A DNA stretch of 47,887 nt, taken from Sphingobacteriales bacterium. Lineage in GTDB: Bacteria > Bacteroidota > Bacteroidia > UKL13-3. Made by a program: the position numbers and the translations under genes. Under the pieces are notes generated by a model that worked only from the letters and a program-made list of their open reading frames with translations, did no database searches and was not told the origin of the DNA. The DNA lies in assembly GCA_021298155.1 (NCBI GenBank), contig JAJTEN010000030.1, forward strand, positions 1 through 47,887, in the 5' to 3' direction. Positions 35,287-43,379 of this stretch are shown here, piece after piece. Within the stretch, counting starts at the first letter, position 1, and each line of letters opens with the position of its first letter.

Positions 35287-37008
35287 ATGCAAACTATTTT
35301 ACGCCTCTTTCATTGCTTCAGCCTGTTTTTAATTAGCTTGATTTCTACCGCTCAATTACCTAAACCGGTTTTTGATAAACAAACAAGTCCCACCTATGAG
35401 GTGTTGGTTCAGCAATATGAAAAAATTGCAGCACAATCTGAATGCATGAAATTTACGAAAGCGGGATTATCTGATGCGGGCAACTTCATCCATCTGCTCA
35501 TTATTGATAAAGACAAGCAGTTTAAGCCCATGCAAAACAAAAAACCAGTAATGCTTATTATGAATGGCATTCATCCGGGAGAAACAGAGGGTATAGACGC
35601 CTCTATCTTGTTAATTGAAGCCATGGCTAAAAACCCAAAACTTATTCCAGATAGCCTTACTTTGCTGATTATACCCTGCTATAATGTAGATGGAATGATT
35701 AACCGCAAACAATATACACGCGCCAATCAAAATGGCCCTATAGAAAAAGGCTTCAGGGCAAGCGCCAATAACCTGGATCTAAACCGTGATTTCATTAAAG
35801 CTGATGCAAAGAATACTTTCGTTTTCTATTCCATTTTTCAAGATTGGCAACCGCATATTTTTTTAGATACTCATACTTCAAATGGGGCAGATTACCAGTA
35901 TACTATGACCTTAATAAGTAGTCAGAAACAAAAACTAGGCGGCCCTGCGGCCGAATTTCTGTACGGTAAAATGAATCCGTTCTTGTATGGCAGTATGAAA
36001 AAGAAAGGTTTAGAAATGGCGCCTTATGTAACCGTTTTTGGAAAATCTCCGGATGAAGCAGGTTACGATGTTTTTGTGGAAGGCCCAAAATACTCTACGG
36101 GATATGCGTCCTTGTTTGGTTGCCTGGGTTTTGTAGCAGAAACACATATGCTCAAACCTTACCCAAATCGGGTGAAAGCTACCTATCATTTGTTTGAAAG
36201 TTTTATAGATTTTGCGCAAAAAAACAGCTCAAATTTGGTTCGAACCAAAGAAAAACAAATAAACTGGATGCTGAGTCAGACGCAATACAAAAGCAATTTT
36301 GAAGTAGACAAAAGCAGGTCGACCCCACTCCCATTTAATGGCTATACCTTAGAACTTCAAGCTAGTAAATTAGGCAATTATAACAGACATTATTACAATA
36401 GAAATAGGCCTTTTACCAAAACAATCCCTTATTATGATTCAACCCTCGCCAAAATTAGCCTAGACATTCCAGCATACTTCATAGTAAAGCAAGAATGGCG
36501 AGAGGTAATTGATCGTTTAAAAGCTAACAAAATTCAACATGTAGCCATAGATAAACCACAAATTTGGGAGGTTCAGGCCAAATATATCCAACACATTAGC
36601 TATGCCAAACAACCCTATGAGGGACATTTTGTGCATCAGCAAATAAGCACTATTTCTCAAAAAACACAAATAGAAATTAATCCCGGAGATTGGCTAATCC
36701 CAGTAAAACAAGCAGGTATATGGTATTTAATGGAAGCCCTTTCGCCCGAAACTTGGGATGGGTTTATGCATTGGAACTTTTTTGACCCCATATTAAACGA
36801 AAAAGAGGGCTTTTCTGATTATGCTTTTGAAGATGATGCCCTACAATTTTTAGAGGAAAGACCTGAGTTAAAAAATGCGTTTGAGCGCTGGAAACTCGAA
36901 AACCCAGAAAAAAGCGCCAGTAAATATGAAGTACTTGGTTTTATTTATAAAAATTCGCCCTACCAAGAAAAAGAGTACAAACGTTTCCCGGTATTTATAA
37001 AGCCATAA
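35287..37008 (+). CDS. Secreted M14-family zinc carboxypeptidase-like protein
   Basis: This 573-residue protein has a signal peptide (cleavage likely after LISTAQ) and an M14 carboxypeptidase domain. Zinc ligands are His96 and Glu99 (GIHPGETEG) and His196 (LDTHTSNG); the substrate-binding Arg is in LDLNRDF (Arg167) and the general base is Glu285 (VAETHMLKPY). The C-terminal 270 residues are a conserved extension of unknown role. It probably acts on peptides in the periplasm or outside. It is the only plus-strand gene inside the translation gene block and shares a bidirectional terminator with hpf. Confidence 0.88.
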   Translation: MQTILRLFHCFSLFLISLISTAQLPKPVFDKQTSPTYEVLVQQYEKIAAQSECMKFTKAGLSDAGNFIHLLIIDKDKQFKPMQNKKPVMLIMNGIHPGETEGIDASILLIEAMAKNPKLIPDSLTLLIIPCYNVDGMINRKQYTRANQNGPIEKGFRASANNLDLNRDFIKADAKNTFVFYSIFQDWQPHIFLDTHTSNGADYQYTMTLISSQKQKLGGPAAEFLYGKMNPFLYGSMKKKGLEMAPYVTVFGKSPDEAGYDVFVEGPKYSTGYASLFGCLGFVAETHMLKPYPNRVKATYHLFESFIDFAQKNSSNLVRTKEKQINWMLSQTQYKSNFEVDKSRSTPLPFNGYTLELQASKLGNYNRHYYNRNRPFTKTIPYYDSTLAKISLDIPAYFIVKQEWREVIDRLKANKIQHVAIDKPQIWEVQAKYIQHISYAKQPYEGHFVHQQISTISQKTQIEINPGDWLIPVKQAGIWYLMEALSPETWDGFMHWNFFDPILNEKEGFSDYAFEDDALQFLEERPELKNAFERWKLENPEKSASKYEVLGFIYKNSPYQEKEYKRFPVFIKP

Positions 37009-37041
37009 AAAAAGGGGCTAATTGCCCCTTTTTTTATGGCT
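37001..37041. terminator. Bidirectional terminator between the M14 gene and hpf
   Basis: An 18-bp perfect inverted repeat, AGCCATAAAAAAAGGGGC with its complement, around a TAATT loop. With A- and T-runs built into the arms it works in both directions. It overlaps the stop codon of each convergent gene (37006-37008 and 37041-37043). Confidence 0.88.
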
Positions 37042-37346
37042 TAAGCCGATTTAGCTTGAAGCTTCTCTTTTTGTTTGCGAATCTGTGCAACCAATTTATC
37101 TAAAACCATATCTGTTGCAGACTCGAAAGTTGTATGATGTTCTTTTGCAAATATTGGCTTGCCAGCCACATTCATTTTTATTTCTACCACTTTGTTTTCC
37201 CCTTCTTTATCTTTTTCTAGCCGCAAAAAAACCTCGGCCAATTGCACCCCATCAAAGAATGTTTGCGTTTTTTCAACTTTAGCTTTGATAAAATCAAGCA
37301 GCTTTTTGTCTGCTTTAAAATGAATAGATTGAATTTCTATCTTCAT
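37041..37346 (-). CDS. hpf: Ribosome hibernation-promoting factor, short form
   Basis: This is a 101-residue HPF/RaiA protein that binds the 30S A and P sites when growth slows. It shows the fold's beta-alpha-beta-beta-beta-alpha pattern: MKIEIQSIHFKADKKLLDFI, FLRLEKDKEG, VVEIKMNVAGKPIFAKE and TFESATDMVLDKLVAQIRKQKEK. It lacks the C-terminal dimerisation domain of long HPF. The ATG at 37344-37346 is chosen; an upstream frame extension of 15 codons shows no homology. It follows xerC/D on the minus strand. Confidence 0.93.
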   Translation of the reverse strand: MKIEIQSIHFKADKKLLDFIKAKVEKTQTFFDGVQLAEVFLRLEKDKEGENKVVEIKMNVAGKPIFAKEHHTTFESATDMVLDKLVAQIRKQKEKLQAKSA

Positions 37347-37422
37347 AATGGTACTTAATTTTGTTGGGTTCAAACCGCACCTGCCAAACAATTTAAACCC
37401 AATGTTAGAAAAAAAGCAGGAT

Positions 37423-38313
37423 TTAAGACCGTGGATGTTTCTTTTTATACACCTCTTTTAAGCGTTCAATGCTATTGTGCGTATACACTTGGGTAGCCGA
37501 TAAATTTGCATGGCCCAATAACTCCTTAATGGCATTTAAATCAGCTCCATTATTTAATAAATGGGTTGCATACGTGTGTCGCAACACATGCGGACTCCTC
37601 TTTTGAATAGTGGTAACACCAGACAAAGCAACATGCACAATTTGATAAACCAGTCTGGGGTACATGATTTTTCCTTTATCGGTACAAAACAATTCTGGTA
37701 AATCAAAACCCATTTCTGCACGAATCATTAAAAACGCTTGTATTAAGGCTTTTAGCTCATTGCTTATGGGTATTATGCGCTCTTTATTACGCTTACCCAA
37801 CACCTTAAGTTGCGATTTATACATGTCTATATCCTTCACTTTTAGGTTAATGAGCTCAGATAATCGCATGCCAGTTCCGTAATGCACATGCAATATAAGT
37901 TCATCCCGTTTACCTGTAAAGTCTTCATTAAATTGGTCTGAACCAAAAAGTTTATCAATAGCCTGCTCATCTACAAAAACAGGTAGTTTTTTGCTCACCT
38001 TCGGCAATTGAATCTTTACCATGGGATTATCCATAACCCAATCTTGTTTGCGCATAAACTTGTACAAACTTTTTAAGGTAGAAATTTTTCGCGAAATACT
38101 CCTAGCACTAATGCCCGATTGCATCATACTGGCTATCCAAGATCTAATTTGTAAGTGGTTAAAATCTGTTATTTCTTTAACCTGGTATTGAATTTCTAAA
38201 AAATCAGAAAACTGCCGTAAATCTGAAGCGTATGCATCACAAGAATGTTTGGATTGTTTTTTCTCCATTTCACTGTATTGCATAAATTGTTCAATAGCTT
38301 CTTGCAATTTCAT
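37423..38313 (-). CDS. xerC: Tyrosine recombinase XerC/XerD type
   Basis: This 296-residue site-specific recombinase probably resolves chromosome dimers at dif. It has an N-terminal SAM-like DNA-binding domain (1 to about 105) and a catalytic domain with Arg150 (GTGMRLSE), Lys174, His242 and Arg245 (PHVLRHTYATH), His268 (LGHANLS) and nucleophile Tyr277 (TQVYTH). The complete catalytic set and the place between rpsU and hpf, which recurs in Bacteroidota, indicate a housekeeping Xer and not a mobile-element integrase. XerC and XerD cannot be told apart here. Confidence 0.92.
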   Translation of the reverse strand: MKLQEAIEQFMQYSEMEKKQSKHSCDAYASDLRQFSDFLEIQYQVKEITDFNHLQIRSWIASMMQSGISARSISRKISTLKSLYKFMRKQDWVMDNPMVKIQLPKVSKKLPVFVDEQAIDKLFGSDQFNEDFTGKRDELILHVHYGTGMRLSELINLKVKDIDMYKSQLKVLGKRNKERIIPISNELKALIQAFLMIRAEMGFDLPELFCTDKGKIMYPRLVYQIVHVALSGVTTIQKRSPHVLRHTYATHLLNNGADLNAIKELLGHANLSATQVYTHNSIERLKEVYKKKHPRS

Positions 38314-38370
38314 AGGATTATTTAGCTAAATGCAATTTAATTAAATAATACAGAATTACAAGGCAACACA

Positions 38371-38406
38371 AAAAAAAAGCAGCCCGAAAATCAGACTGCT
38401 TTTTTC
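38371..38406 (-). terminator. Terminator after rpsU
   Basis: On the minus strand GCAG pairs with CTGC, extended by A-run/T-run pairing, followed by eight T residues. It lies about 17 nt after the rpsU stop codon and separates rpsU from xerC, allowing rpsU to be expressed at a higher level. Confidence 0.75.
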
Positions 38407-38422
38407 TATACTTAAGTTATTA

Positions 38423-38617
38423 TTAAGCTTGCTCTTGTTGTTGCATCTTTTGTTTATAAGCTGCACGGATTTTTTGGTGACGCTTATTAATACAAGGCTT
38501 AATAAAAGCCTGACGGCCACGTAATTCTTTTACAACGCCAGTTTTTTCAAACTTCTTCTTAAACTTCTTTAGAGCTCTATCTAAAGATTCGTTTTCTTTT
38601 ACGCTAACATGAATCAT
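38423..38617 (-). CDS. rpsU: Ribosomal protein bS21
   Basis: bS21 is a small 30S protein next to the 3' end of 16S rRNA. It has 64 residues, very basic, with the family motif KKFKKKFEKTGVVKELRGRQ. Published work on Flavobacterium reports that bS21, bS18 and bS6 shield the anti-Shine-Dalgarno in Bacteroidota ribosomes, with Tyr54 of bS21 contacting it; Tyr54 is present here (RAAYKQK). The gene has a consensus promoter, a short leader and an exceptional Shine-Dalgarno, and its own terminator. Confidence 0.97.
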   Translation of the reverse strand: MIHVSVKENESLDRALKKFKKKFEKTGVVKELRGRQAFIKPCINKRHQKIRAAYKQKMQQQEQA

Positions 38618-38622
38618 CGTTT

Positions 38623-38635
38623 GTGCACCTCCTTT
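38623..38635 (-). promoter_or_regulatory. Extended Shine-Dalgarno of rpsU
   Basis: The mRNA reads AAAGGAGGTGCAC, with AAAGGAGGTG perfectly complementary to ten bases of the usual Bacteroidota 16S 3' end (CACCTCCTTT), 10 nt from GGAGG to the ATG. Other starts checked in the window (tuf, yggS, rpoC) have only A-rich leaders. This fits an autoregulatory signal read by ribosomes that lack bS21. Confidence 0.85.
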
Positions 38636-38662
38636 CCTTTCAATCTCCCATTATGGGGGCTG

Positions 38663-38693
38663 CAAAAATAAACATATTCAGGAAATAAGCAAA
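38663..38693 (-). promoter_or_regulatory. Consensus promoter of rpsU
   Basis: On the minus strand TTTG (38693-38690), 19 nt, TATTTTTG followed by C (38670-38663): a full match to the Bacteroidota consensus. The predicted start near 38656 leaves a leader of about 39 nt that contains the Shine-Dalgarno and a CCCAT/ATGGG dyad. Confidence 0.75.
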
Positions 38694-38700
38694 TAATTAT

Positions 38701-39825
38701 TTAGATACTAAATAATTGCTCAATTAAATATTCCCAAGTAAATTTCTCTTTTTCTTGGGCAACACCCGCTGAGAATGCGGCATATTTTTGTTCTTGGTAA
38801 AAATTTTCGATATCCCGGGCAATTTCAACAGCATCTTGCTGGCAAACATAGCCCACTTTTCCCGCAGGTACTAATTCTGCTAAACCACCAACATCTGTAA
38901 CAAGCATGGGTTTATCATAAAAATATGCAATTTGAGTAACCCCACTCTGTGTGGCACTCGTATAGGTTTGTACCACCATATCTGCAGCAGAGAAATACGC
39001 AGAAACCTCATTATTAGGAATAAAATCTGTTTTTAAAACCACATCATCAGCAATTCCCAATTCGTTTATTTGATCCAAATATGGCGCTGATGCTTCATAA
39101 AACTCTCCGGCAATAATTAATTTTAAGCGATATTTAGCCCTGTCAACCTTGGCAAAACTTTCAAGCAATAGGTTCAGCCCTTTATATTTTCTAATAAAAC
39201 CAAAGAAAAGTAAATAATTATGTTCAGGGGATAAACCCAAGCTTATTTTTGCCTCTTCTCTAGATTGCGACGCACCAAACATATCGTACATGGGATGCGC
39301 CACATAGGCTACTTTTTTAGTTGGTTGAAGCGCCTGTGCCTGCGACTGTACCTCTCTCGACATGCTTAAAAATCCCTGGCAACTATTTAGAAAGTAGTCA
39401 GTGAATACCGTGTCGAAAAAGCGTTTTTCATGCGGCACAATATTATCTGTAATGGCAATTACTCGGGCTCCAGATTTTTGCAAAATTCGCGCAATGGTTC
39501 CAAAGGAAGGAGCCATAAAACTCATCCAATACCTAAAAATTACTAAATCATATTTTTTCTGCGCAAACTTATTCCCAACCCGCAGCCAATTCAATGGATT
39601 TATTGAATTTATTTCAGAATAAATAGTAATATCTTCAGGTTGTGGATCACTGGAATACTGGGTTTTACCAGGAAAAAGTATACTTGGATATTGCAATGAA
39701 AAACTTACTATTTCGCAATCGTGACCCAAACTGTTAAAAGCCCTACAAAGCCTTTCATTATAGGTAGCTAATCCTCCACGAAGTGGGTAAGCGGGACCAA
39801 CAATTAGAATTTTTTTCTTAGGCAT
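38701..39825 (-). CDS. Glycosyltransferase family 4
   Basis: This is a 374-residue GT-B fold glycosyltransferase. The N-terminal acceptor domain begins KKKILIVGPAYPLRGGLATYNERLC, split around the glycine-rich loop. The C-terminal donor domain has FFGFIRKYKGLNLLLESF and the SATQSGVTQIAYFYDKPMLVTDVGG segment, where family 4 enzymes bind the sugar nucleotide. The substrate is unknown. ATG at 39823-39825 is chosen over a TTG one codon upstream. It overlaps the end of the GT2 gene by 8 nt, so both belong to one operon and may act on the same glycan. Confidence 0.9.
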   Translation of the reverse strand: MPKKKILIVGPAYPLRGGLATYNERLCRAFNSLGHDCEIVSFSLQYPSILFPGKTQYSSDPQPEDITIYSEINSINPLNWLRVGNKFAQKKYDLVIFRYWMSFMAPSFGTIARILQKSGARVIAITDNIVPHEKRFFDTVFTDYFLNSCQGFLSMSREVQSQAQALQPTKKVAYVAHPMYDMFGASQSREEAKISLGLSPEHNYLLFFGFIRKYKGLNLLLESFAKVDRAKYRLKLIIAGEFYEASAPYLDQINELGIADDVVLKTDFIPNNEVSAYFSAADMVVQTYTSATQSGVTQIAYFYDKPMLVTDVGGLAELVPAGKVGYVCQQDAVEIARDIENFYQEQKYAAFSAGVAQEKEKFTWEYLIEQLFSI

Positions 39826-40798
39826 CAATTCCTACTTTTTTAGTAATGCCATATACATTTCTCTCACTGGCATTTCGAGAAATCATTTCACCGATAAAAC
39901 CTGCTAAAAACAATTGTGAACCTAAAATGAGAAAAACCAAACAAAGAAAAAATAAAGGTTGATCAGTAATATTTCTAGTTACTACCTCTCCTGTATAAAC
40001 CAAATAAATCTTCTCCATACCAATATAGAAAGAACCTAAAAATCCAAGTATAAACATAATAGTACCCCAAACACCAAAAAAATGCATGGGCCTTTTGCCA
40101 AATTTGGAAACAAAGAAAATAGTTAGCAAGTCTAAAAATCCATTAATAAATCGCGAAATACCCCCAAATTTGGTAGTTCCATATTTACGCGCTCTGTGTT
40201 GCACCACTTTTTCTGCAATCTTTTTAAATCCAGCCCATTTTGCAATAACTGGAATATACCTGTGCATCTCATTATACACCTCTATAGACTTAACAACTTC
40301 CTGCTTGTATGCTTTCAAGCCGCAGTTAAAATCATGTAAAGGAATGCCAGAAATTTTTCGGGTAGCGGCATTAAAAAACTTAGTTGGAATTGTTTTAGTG
40401 ATTGGATCGTAACGCTTTTTCTTCCATCCACTAACCAAATCATACCCCTCTTCAGTAATCATTTTGTAGAGTTCAGGAATTTCATCCGGACTATCCTGCA
40501 TGTCTGCATCCATAGTTATAACCACTTCTCCCTGCACCGCATGAAAACCTACATTTAAGGCCGCAGATTTGCCATAGTTTCGCCTAAACTTAATTCCCTT
40601 AATGGCTGCATTTCTCTTGGCATTTTCTTCCACTAGTTTCCAAGAAGAATCTGTGCTACCATCATCAATTAATAGAATTTCGTACGTAAAACGATTTTCA
40701 TCCATTACGCGTTCTATCCAAGATAACAACTCTGGAATAGACTCATCCTCATTTAAGAAGGGAATGACAATAGATATATCAATTTTTGCAGTATTCAT
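39818..40798 (-). CDS. Membrane-anchored glycosyltransferase family 2 (DPM1/ArnC-like)
   Basis: This 326-residue protein has a GT-A domain (SIVIPFLNEDESIPEL; DDGSTDSSW; MDADMQDSPDEIPEL) followed by two transmembrane helices (about 235-258 and 278-305). This layout is that of polyprenyl-phosphate glycosyltransferases of the DPM1/ArnC/GtrB group, which load a sugar on undecaprenyl phosphate at the inner membrane. The sugar is not determinable. The start codon abuts the stop codon of the DUF4199 gene, and the GT4 gene overlaps its end. Confidence 0.92.
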   Translation of the reverse strand: MNTAKIDISIVIPFLNEDESIPELLSWIERVMDENRFTYEILLIDDGSTDSSWKLVEENAKRNAAIKGIKFRRNYGKSAALNVGFHAVQGEVVITMDADMQDSPDEIPELYKMITEEGYDLVSGWKKKRYDPITKTIPTKFFNAATRKISGIPLHDFNCGLKAYKQEVVKSIEVYNEMHRYIPVIAKWAGFKKIAEKVVQHRARKYGTTKFGGISRFINGFLDLLTIFFVSKFGKRPMHFFGVWGTIMFILGFLGSFYIGMEKIYLVYTGEVVTRNITDQPLFFLCLVFLILGSQLFLAGFIGEMISRNASERNVYGITKKVGIDA

Positions 40799-41347
40799 TT
40801 ATTCTTCTAATGATTTATAGGCCGAATCTGGATCTTCCCTTTTAACAAAAAATGCCATAATAAGTGAAGCAACAAAGCCATAAAAAAAGTTACCTAAAAA
40901 CCCGCCAAATGTCATAACCCAGGGCGACTTAACATATGACATTACTTTCATTTGTGCTTCAATCTCATCTTCACTCGCGCCACTTTCAATGAGTTGTCTT
41001 TTCGACTCAATGGTCATATTCTCTACAAAATCAACATCTATAAAGGTTAAGTATACATAAAAGTATATCGCGAGTAAAACAGATGCTGCCACAGAAATTA
41101 AAATACCCGATATAAAAGCTTGACCGTAACTTATAAAACCTCCGTTAAGTTCCATTTTAATTGCTTTCATCCCCATATACATGGTTCCAAATACAATTAA
41201 AAAATTGGCGAGTGAATTTAAATATTTCAAACTCATTTGGGTACCAGTAATAAAAGAAACTAAGCTTAATCCAACAGATAATAATGCATAAATTAATCCA
41301 AATTTTGCAATGATTTGCCACTTATTTTCTTGAACTTGATTTTCCAT
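40799..41347 (-). CDS. DUF4199 membrane protein
   Basis: This is a 182-residue integral membrane protein with four predicted transmembrane helices (roughly 13-35, 40-60, 75-98 and 145-170) and a charged loop between the third and fourth (ESKRQLIESGASEDEIEAQM). It matches the DUF4199 pattern, a Bacteroidota family of unknown function frequently found next to glycosyltransferases and dihydroorotase-like genes. It is directly followed by GT2 without spacing, so translation is likely coupled. Confidence 0.85.
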   Translation of the reverse strand: MENQVQENKWQIIAKFGLIYALLSVGLSLVSFITGTQMSLKYLNSLANFLIVFGTMYMGMKAIKMELNGGFISYGQAFISGILISVAASVLLAIYFYVYLTFIDVDFVENMTIESKRQLIESGASEDEIEAQMKVMSYVKSPWVMTFGGFLGNFFYGFVASLIMAFFVKREDPDSAYKSLEE

Positions 41348-41358
41348 CTCTGATTATT

Positions 41359-42012
41359 TTAATTTTCTTGGAATGCAATTAATGTATGCAGTATGGCCGA
41401 TTCAAAACTATCTAATCCGGTTTCCCACTCGCCTTTATCTGCAATGCCTTCTGCATATTGAAAGAAGAAAACCAATGGAACAAAATATTCTTGCAAACCG
41501 GTATCTGATTTAACTGTTTTTTGAACATCTCTAATCCCAGCCAAATCTGCATCTAAAATATCTTCATTCACAATTAAACTTTCATAAATGCGGTATTCAT
41601 CCTGAAATTCATCTTCACCAACCAATAAGAATTCAGTTAAAAAATCATCTAAATGTGGCTCAACTTCATTATCCTTGGCATCACTTAGGTATAAAAAAAC
41701 ATTAAGCATTTCTGATCCCTTATCCAAGGTTTTATCCTCAATTTCATTCCAAGCTGGTGAGTCAAAGTATTCTGGCTCATGCATTTCTTCTGATAGAAAA
41801 TGTACCATCAACAAATCAAATAATACATCTGCCAATTCTTCTAATGTTGGGTGATCAGCTATCCATGCATCTAGGTTTTTACTTCTTTCTAAAAATGGCA
41901 AGTTTGTATCAAACAAAACATCAGTTAATTGATGAATTAATTCTTGTTTGTTATCAGCAGAATAATGCTGAATAAGTGCCACTAAACTGGCATGTACTGC
42001 TGTATTTTCCAT
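41359..42012 (-). CDS. Acidic protein of unknown function
   Basis: This is a 217-residue, strongly acidic, mainly helical protein without a signal peptide or membrane segment, thus probably cytoplasmic. I recognise no catalytic motif. Acidic clusters include FLSEEMHEPEYFDSPAWNEIED and LLVGEDEFQDEY. It lies between the dihydroorotase-like gene (9 nt) and DUF4199 (11 nt) in one operon. Homologues in the same setting appear to occur in Bacteroidota, but no role is known to me. Confidence 0.75.
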   Translation of the reverse strand: MENTAVHASLVALIQHYSADNKQELIHQLTDVLFDTNLPFLERSKNLDAWIADHPTLEELADVLFDLLMVHFLSEEMHEPEYFDSPAWNEIEDKTLDKGSEMLNVFLYLSDAKDNEVEPHLDDFLTEFLLVGEDEFQDEYRIYESLIVNEDILDADLAGIRDVQKTVKSDTGLQEYFVPLVFFFQYAEGIADKGEWETGLDSFESAILHTLIAFQEN

Positions 42013-42021
42013 TATTTTTGT

Positions 42022-43296
42022 TTAAAGTATATGTAATTCATTTTTACATACTACGTGGGTTATTGCTCCGGTAATTGTTGTGTTTAACAGGGGTGAATTC
42101 TCGGATTTGGAATGATTATTCGTGTACTTCCATTGGCCTTTTGGATTAAATAAAACCAAATTAGCGTGTGTATTTTCAGCAATCTCGGCCTGAACCAAAC
42201 CCAAAATAGAACGTGGATGAGAGCTGAGCGCTGCCACTACTTTGGCCAATTCAACTTGCTTAGGCTTATGCTGTAATAGTACCGGAAACAATGCTTGCAA
42301 AGATATCATACCAGCTAAGGCATATTCAAATTCAACTTGTTTATTTTCTTTATCTTGCGGTTGGTGATTACTCACAATCGCATCAATGGTGCCATCTTGA
42401 ATGCCTTCCCATAAGGCCTTTTGATCTGTTTTACCTCTTAGGTGCGGAACTAGTTTAAAATTAGATTCAAATTCTTTTAGGTTCTCATCGGTGTAACACA
42501 AATTTGCAAAGGATACATCTGCCGTAATTTGCAAACCTGCTTTCTTCGCTTTTCTAATTAATTCCACAGCTCCTTTGGTACTAATAGCAGAAAAATGCAA
42601 TTTCCCACCAGTGTATTTAACCAATTCAATATCTCTGTGAACCATTAATTCTTCTGCCAAAGAAGGTGCACCTTTTAAACCCAATGCCGTGCTTACTTCA
42701 CCTTCATGCATTTTGGCGCCCTGACTCAAAAATTTATCTTCAGGAAATACAAGGGTTAAACCATTAAAAATTTTGTTGTATTGTAGGGTTCGCAATAATA
42801 AACCACTGTGTTGAATAGCGCTGTTTCCATCAGTAAAACCAACAGCTCCAGCCAGATTCATATCATACAATTCTGCCATATCTTCCCCATTTCTGTCTTT
42901 ACTAATACACCCATAGGCATGTAAATTAACAGGCAATTTTTTGCTTTGGTTCAATACGTACTCTATTCCAATTTTAGAATCACGGGCTGGTTGGGTAGCT
43001 GGCAATAATGCCACATCTGTAAAACCTCCGGTTAAAGCTGTTTTTGCTCCACTTTGTAAGGTTTCTTTATGCTCATAACCTGGATCGCAGAAATCTGCTC
43101 GCATATCACAGAAACCAGGCATAATAAAAGAACCTGAGGCATCAATAATTTTATGTGTTTTTGATGAAATTGATGCAGCCTTACTTGCCACCTGAATTTT
43201 TTCAATGTGGCCATTAGTAAGCCATAAATCACAAGTTTTACCATGAAATGGTGAACTTAAGTCGATAACCTGTGCGTTGCGTATTAAAAACTTCAT
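42022..43296 (-). CDS. Dihydroorotase-like amidohydrolase, probably non-catalytic
   Basis: This is a 424-residue amidohydrolase of the PyrC type by overall sequence (PGFCDMRADFCDPGYEHKETL; LTGGFTDVALLP; GAVGFTDG; DAIVSNHQPQD). Dihydroorotase closes carbamoyl aspartate in pyrimidine synthesis, but the metal-binding HxH is replaced by Arg66 and Asp68, the VTxHHL site reads VSFANL, and the catalytic Asp of SDH is Asn310. Only His234 of the usual ligands is clear. It is therefore more likely a pseudoenzyme or a hydrolase with another function, like the inactive partner subunits that assemble with aspartate transcarbamoylase in some bacteria. ATG 43294-43296 is the start; a TTG two codons upstream is possible. 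Confidence 0.85.
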   Translation of the reverse strand: MKFLIRNAQVIDLSSPFHGKTCDLWLTNGHIEKIQVASKAASISSKTHKIIDASGSFIMPGFCDMRADFCDPGYEHKETLQSGAKTALTGGFTDVALLPATQPARDSKIGIEYVLNQSKKLPVNLHAYGCISKDRNGEDMAELYDMNLAGAVGFTDGNSAIQHSGLLLRTLQYNKIFNGLTLVFPEDKFLSQGAKMHEGEVSTALGLKGAPSLAEELMVHRDIELVKYTGGKLHFSAISTKGAVELIRKAKKAGLQITADVSFANLCYTDENLKEFESNFKLVPHLRGKTDQKALWEGIQDGTIDAIVSNHQPQDKENKQVEFEYALAGMISLQALFPVLLQHKPKQVELAKVVAALSSHPRSILGLVQAEIAENTHANLVLFNPKGQWKYTNNHSKSENSPLLNTTITGAITHVVCKNELHIL

Positions 43297-43379
43297 CCTC
43301 AAAAGAATTTCCTGCTACTAGTTATGGCAAATATAATTTTTTATTTGAATTTGCCGCTGTATTTGCCATTAAAATTTGC

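Noticed and set aside
37423-38313. Integrase of a mobile element
   Set aside because: The recombinase sits in the conserved rpsU-xerC-hpf order, with no attachment repeats or cargo genes nearby.
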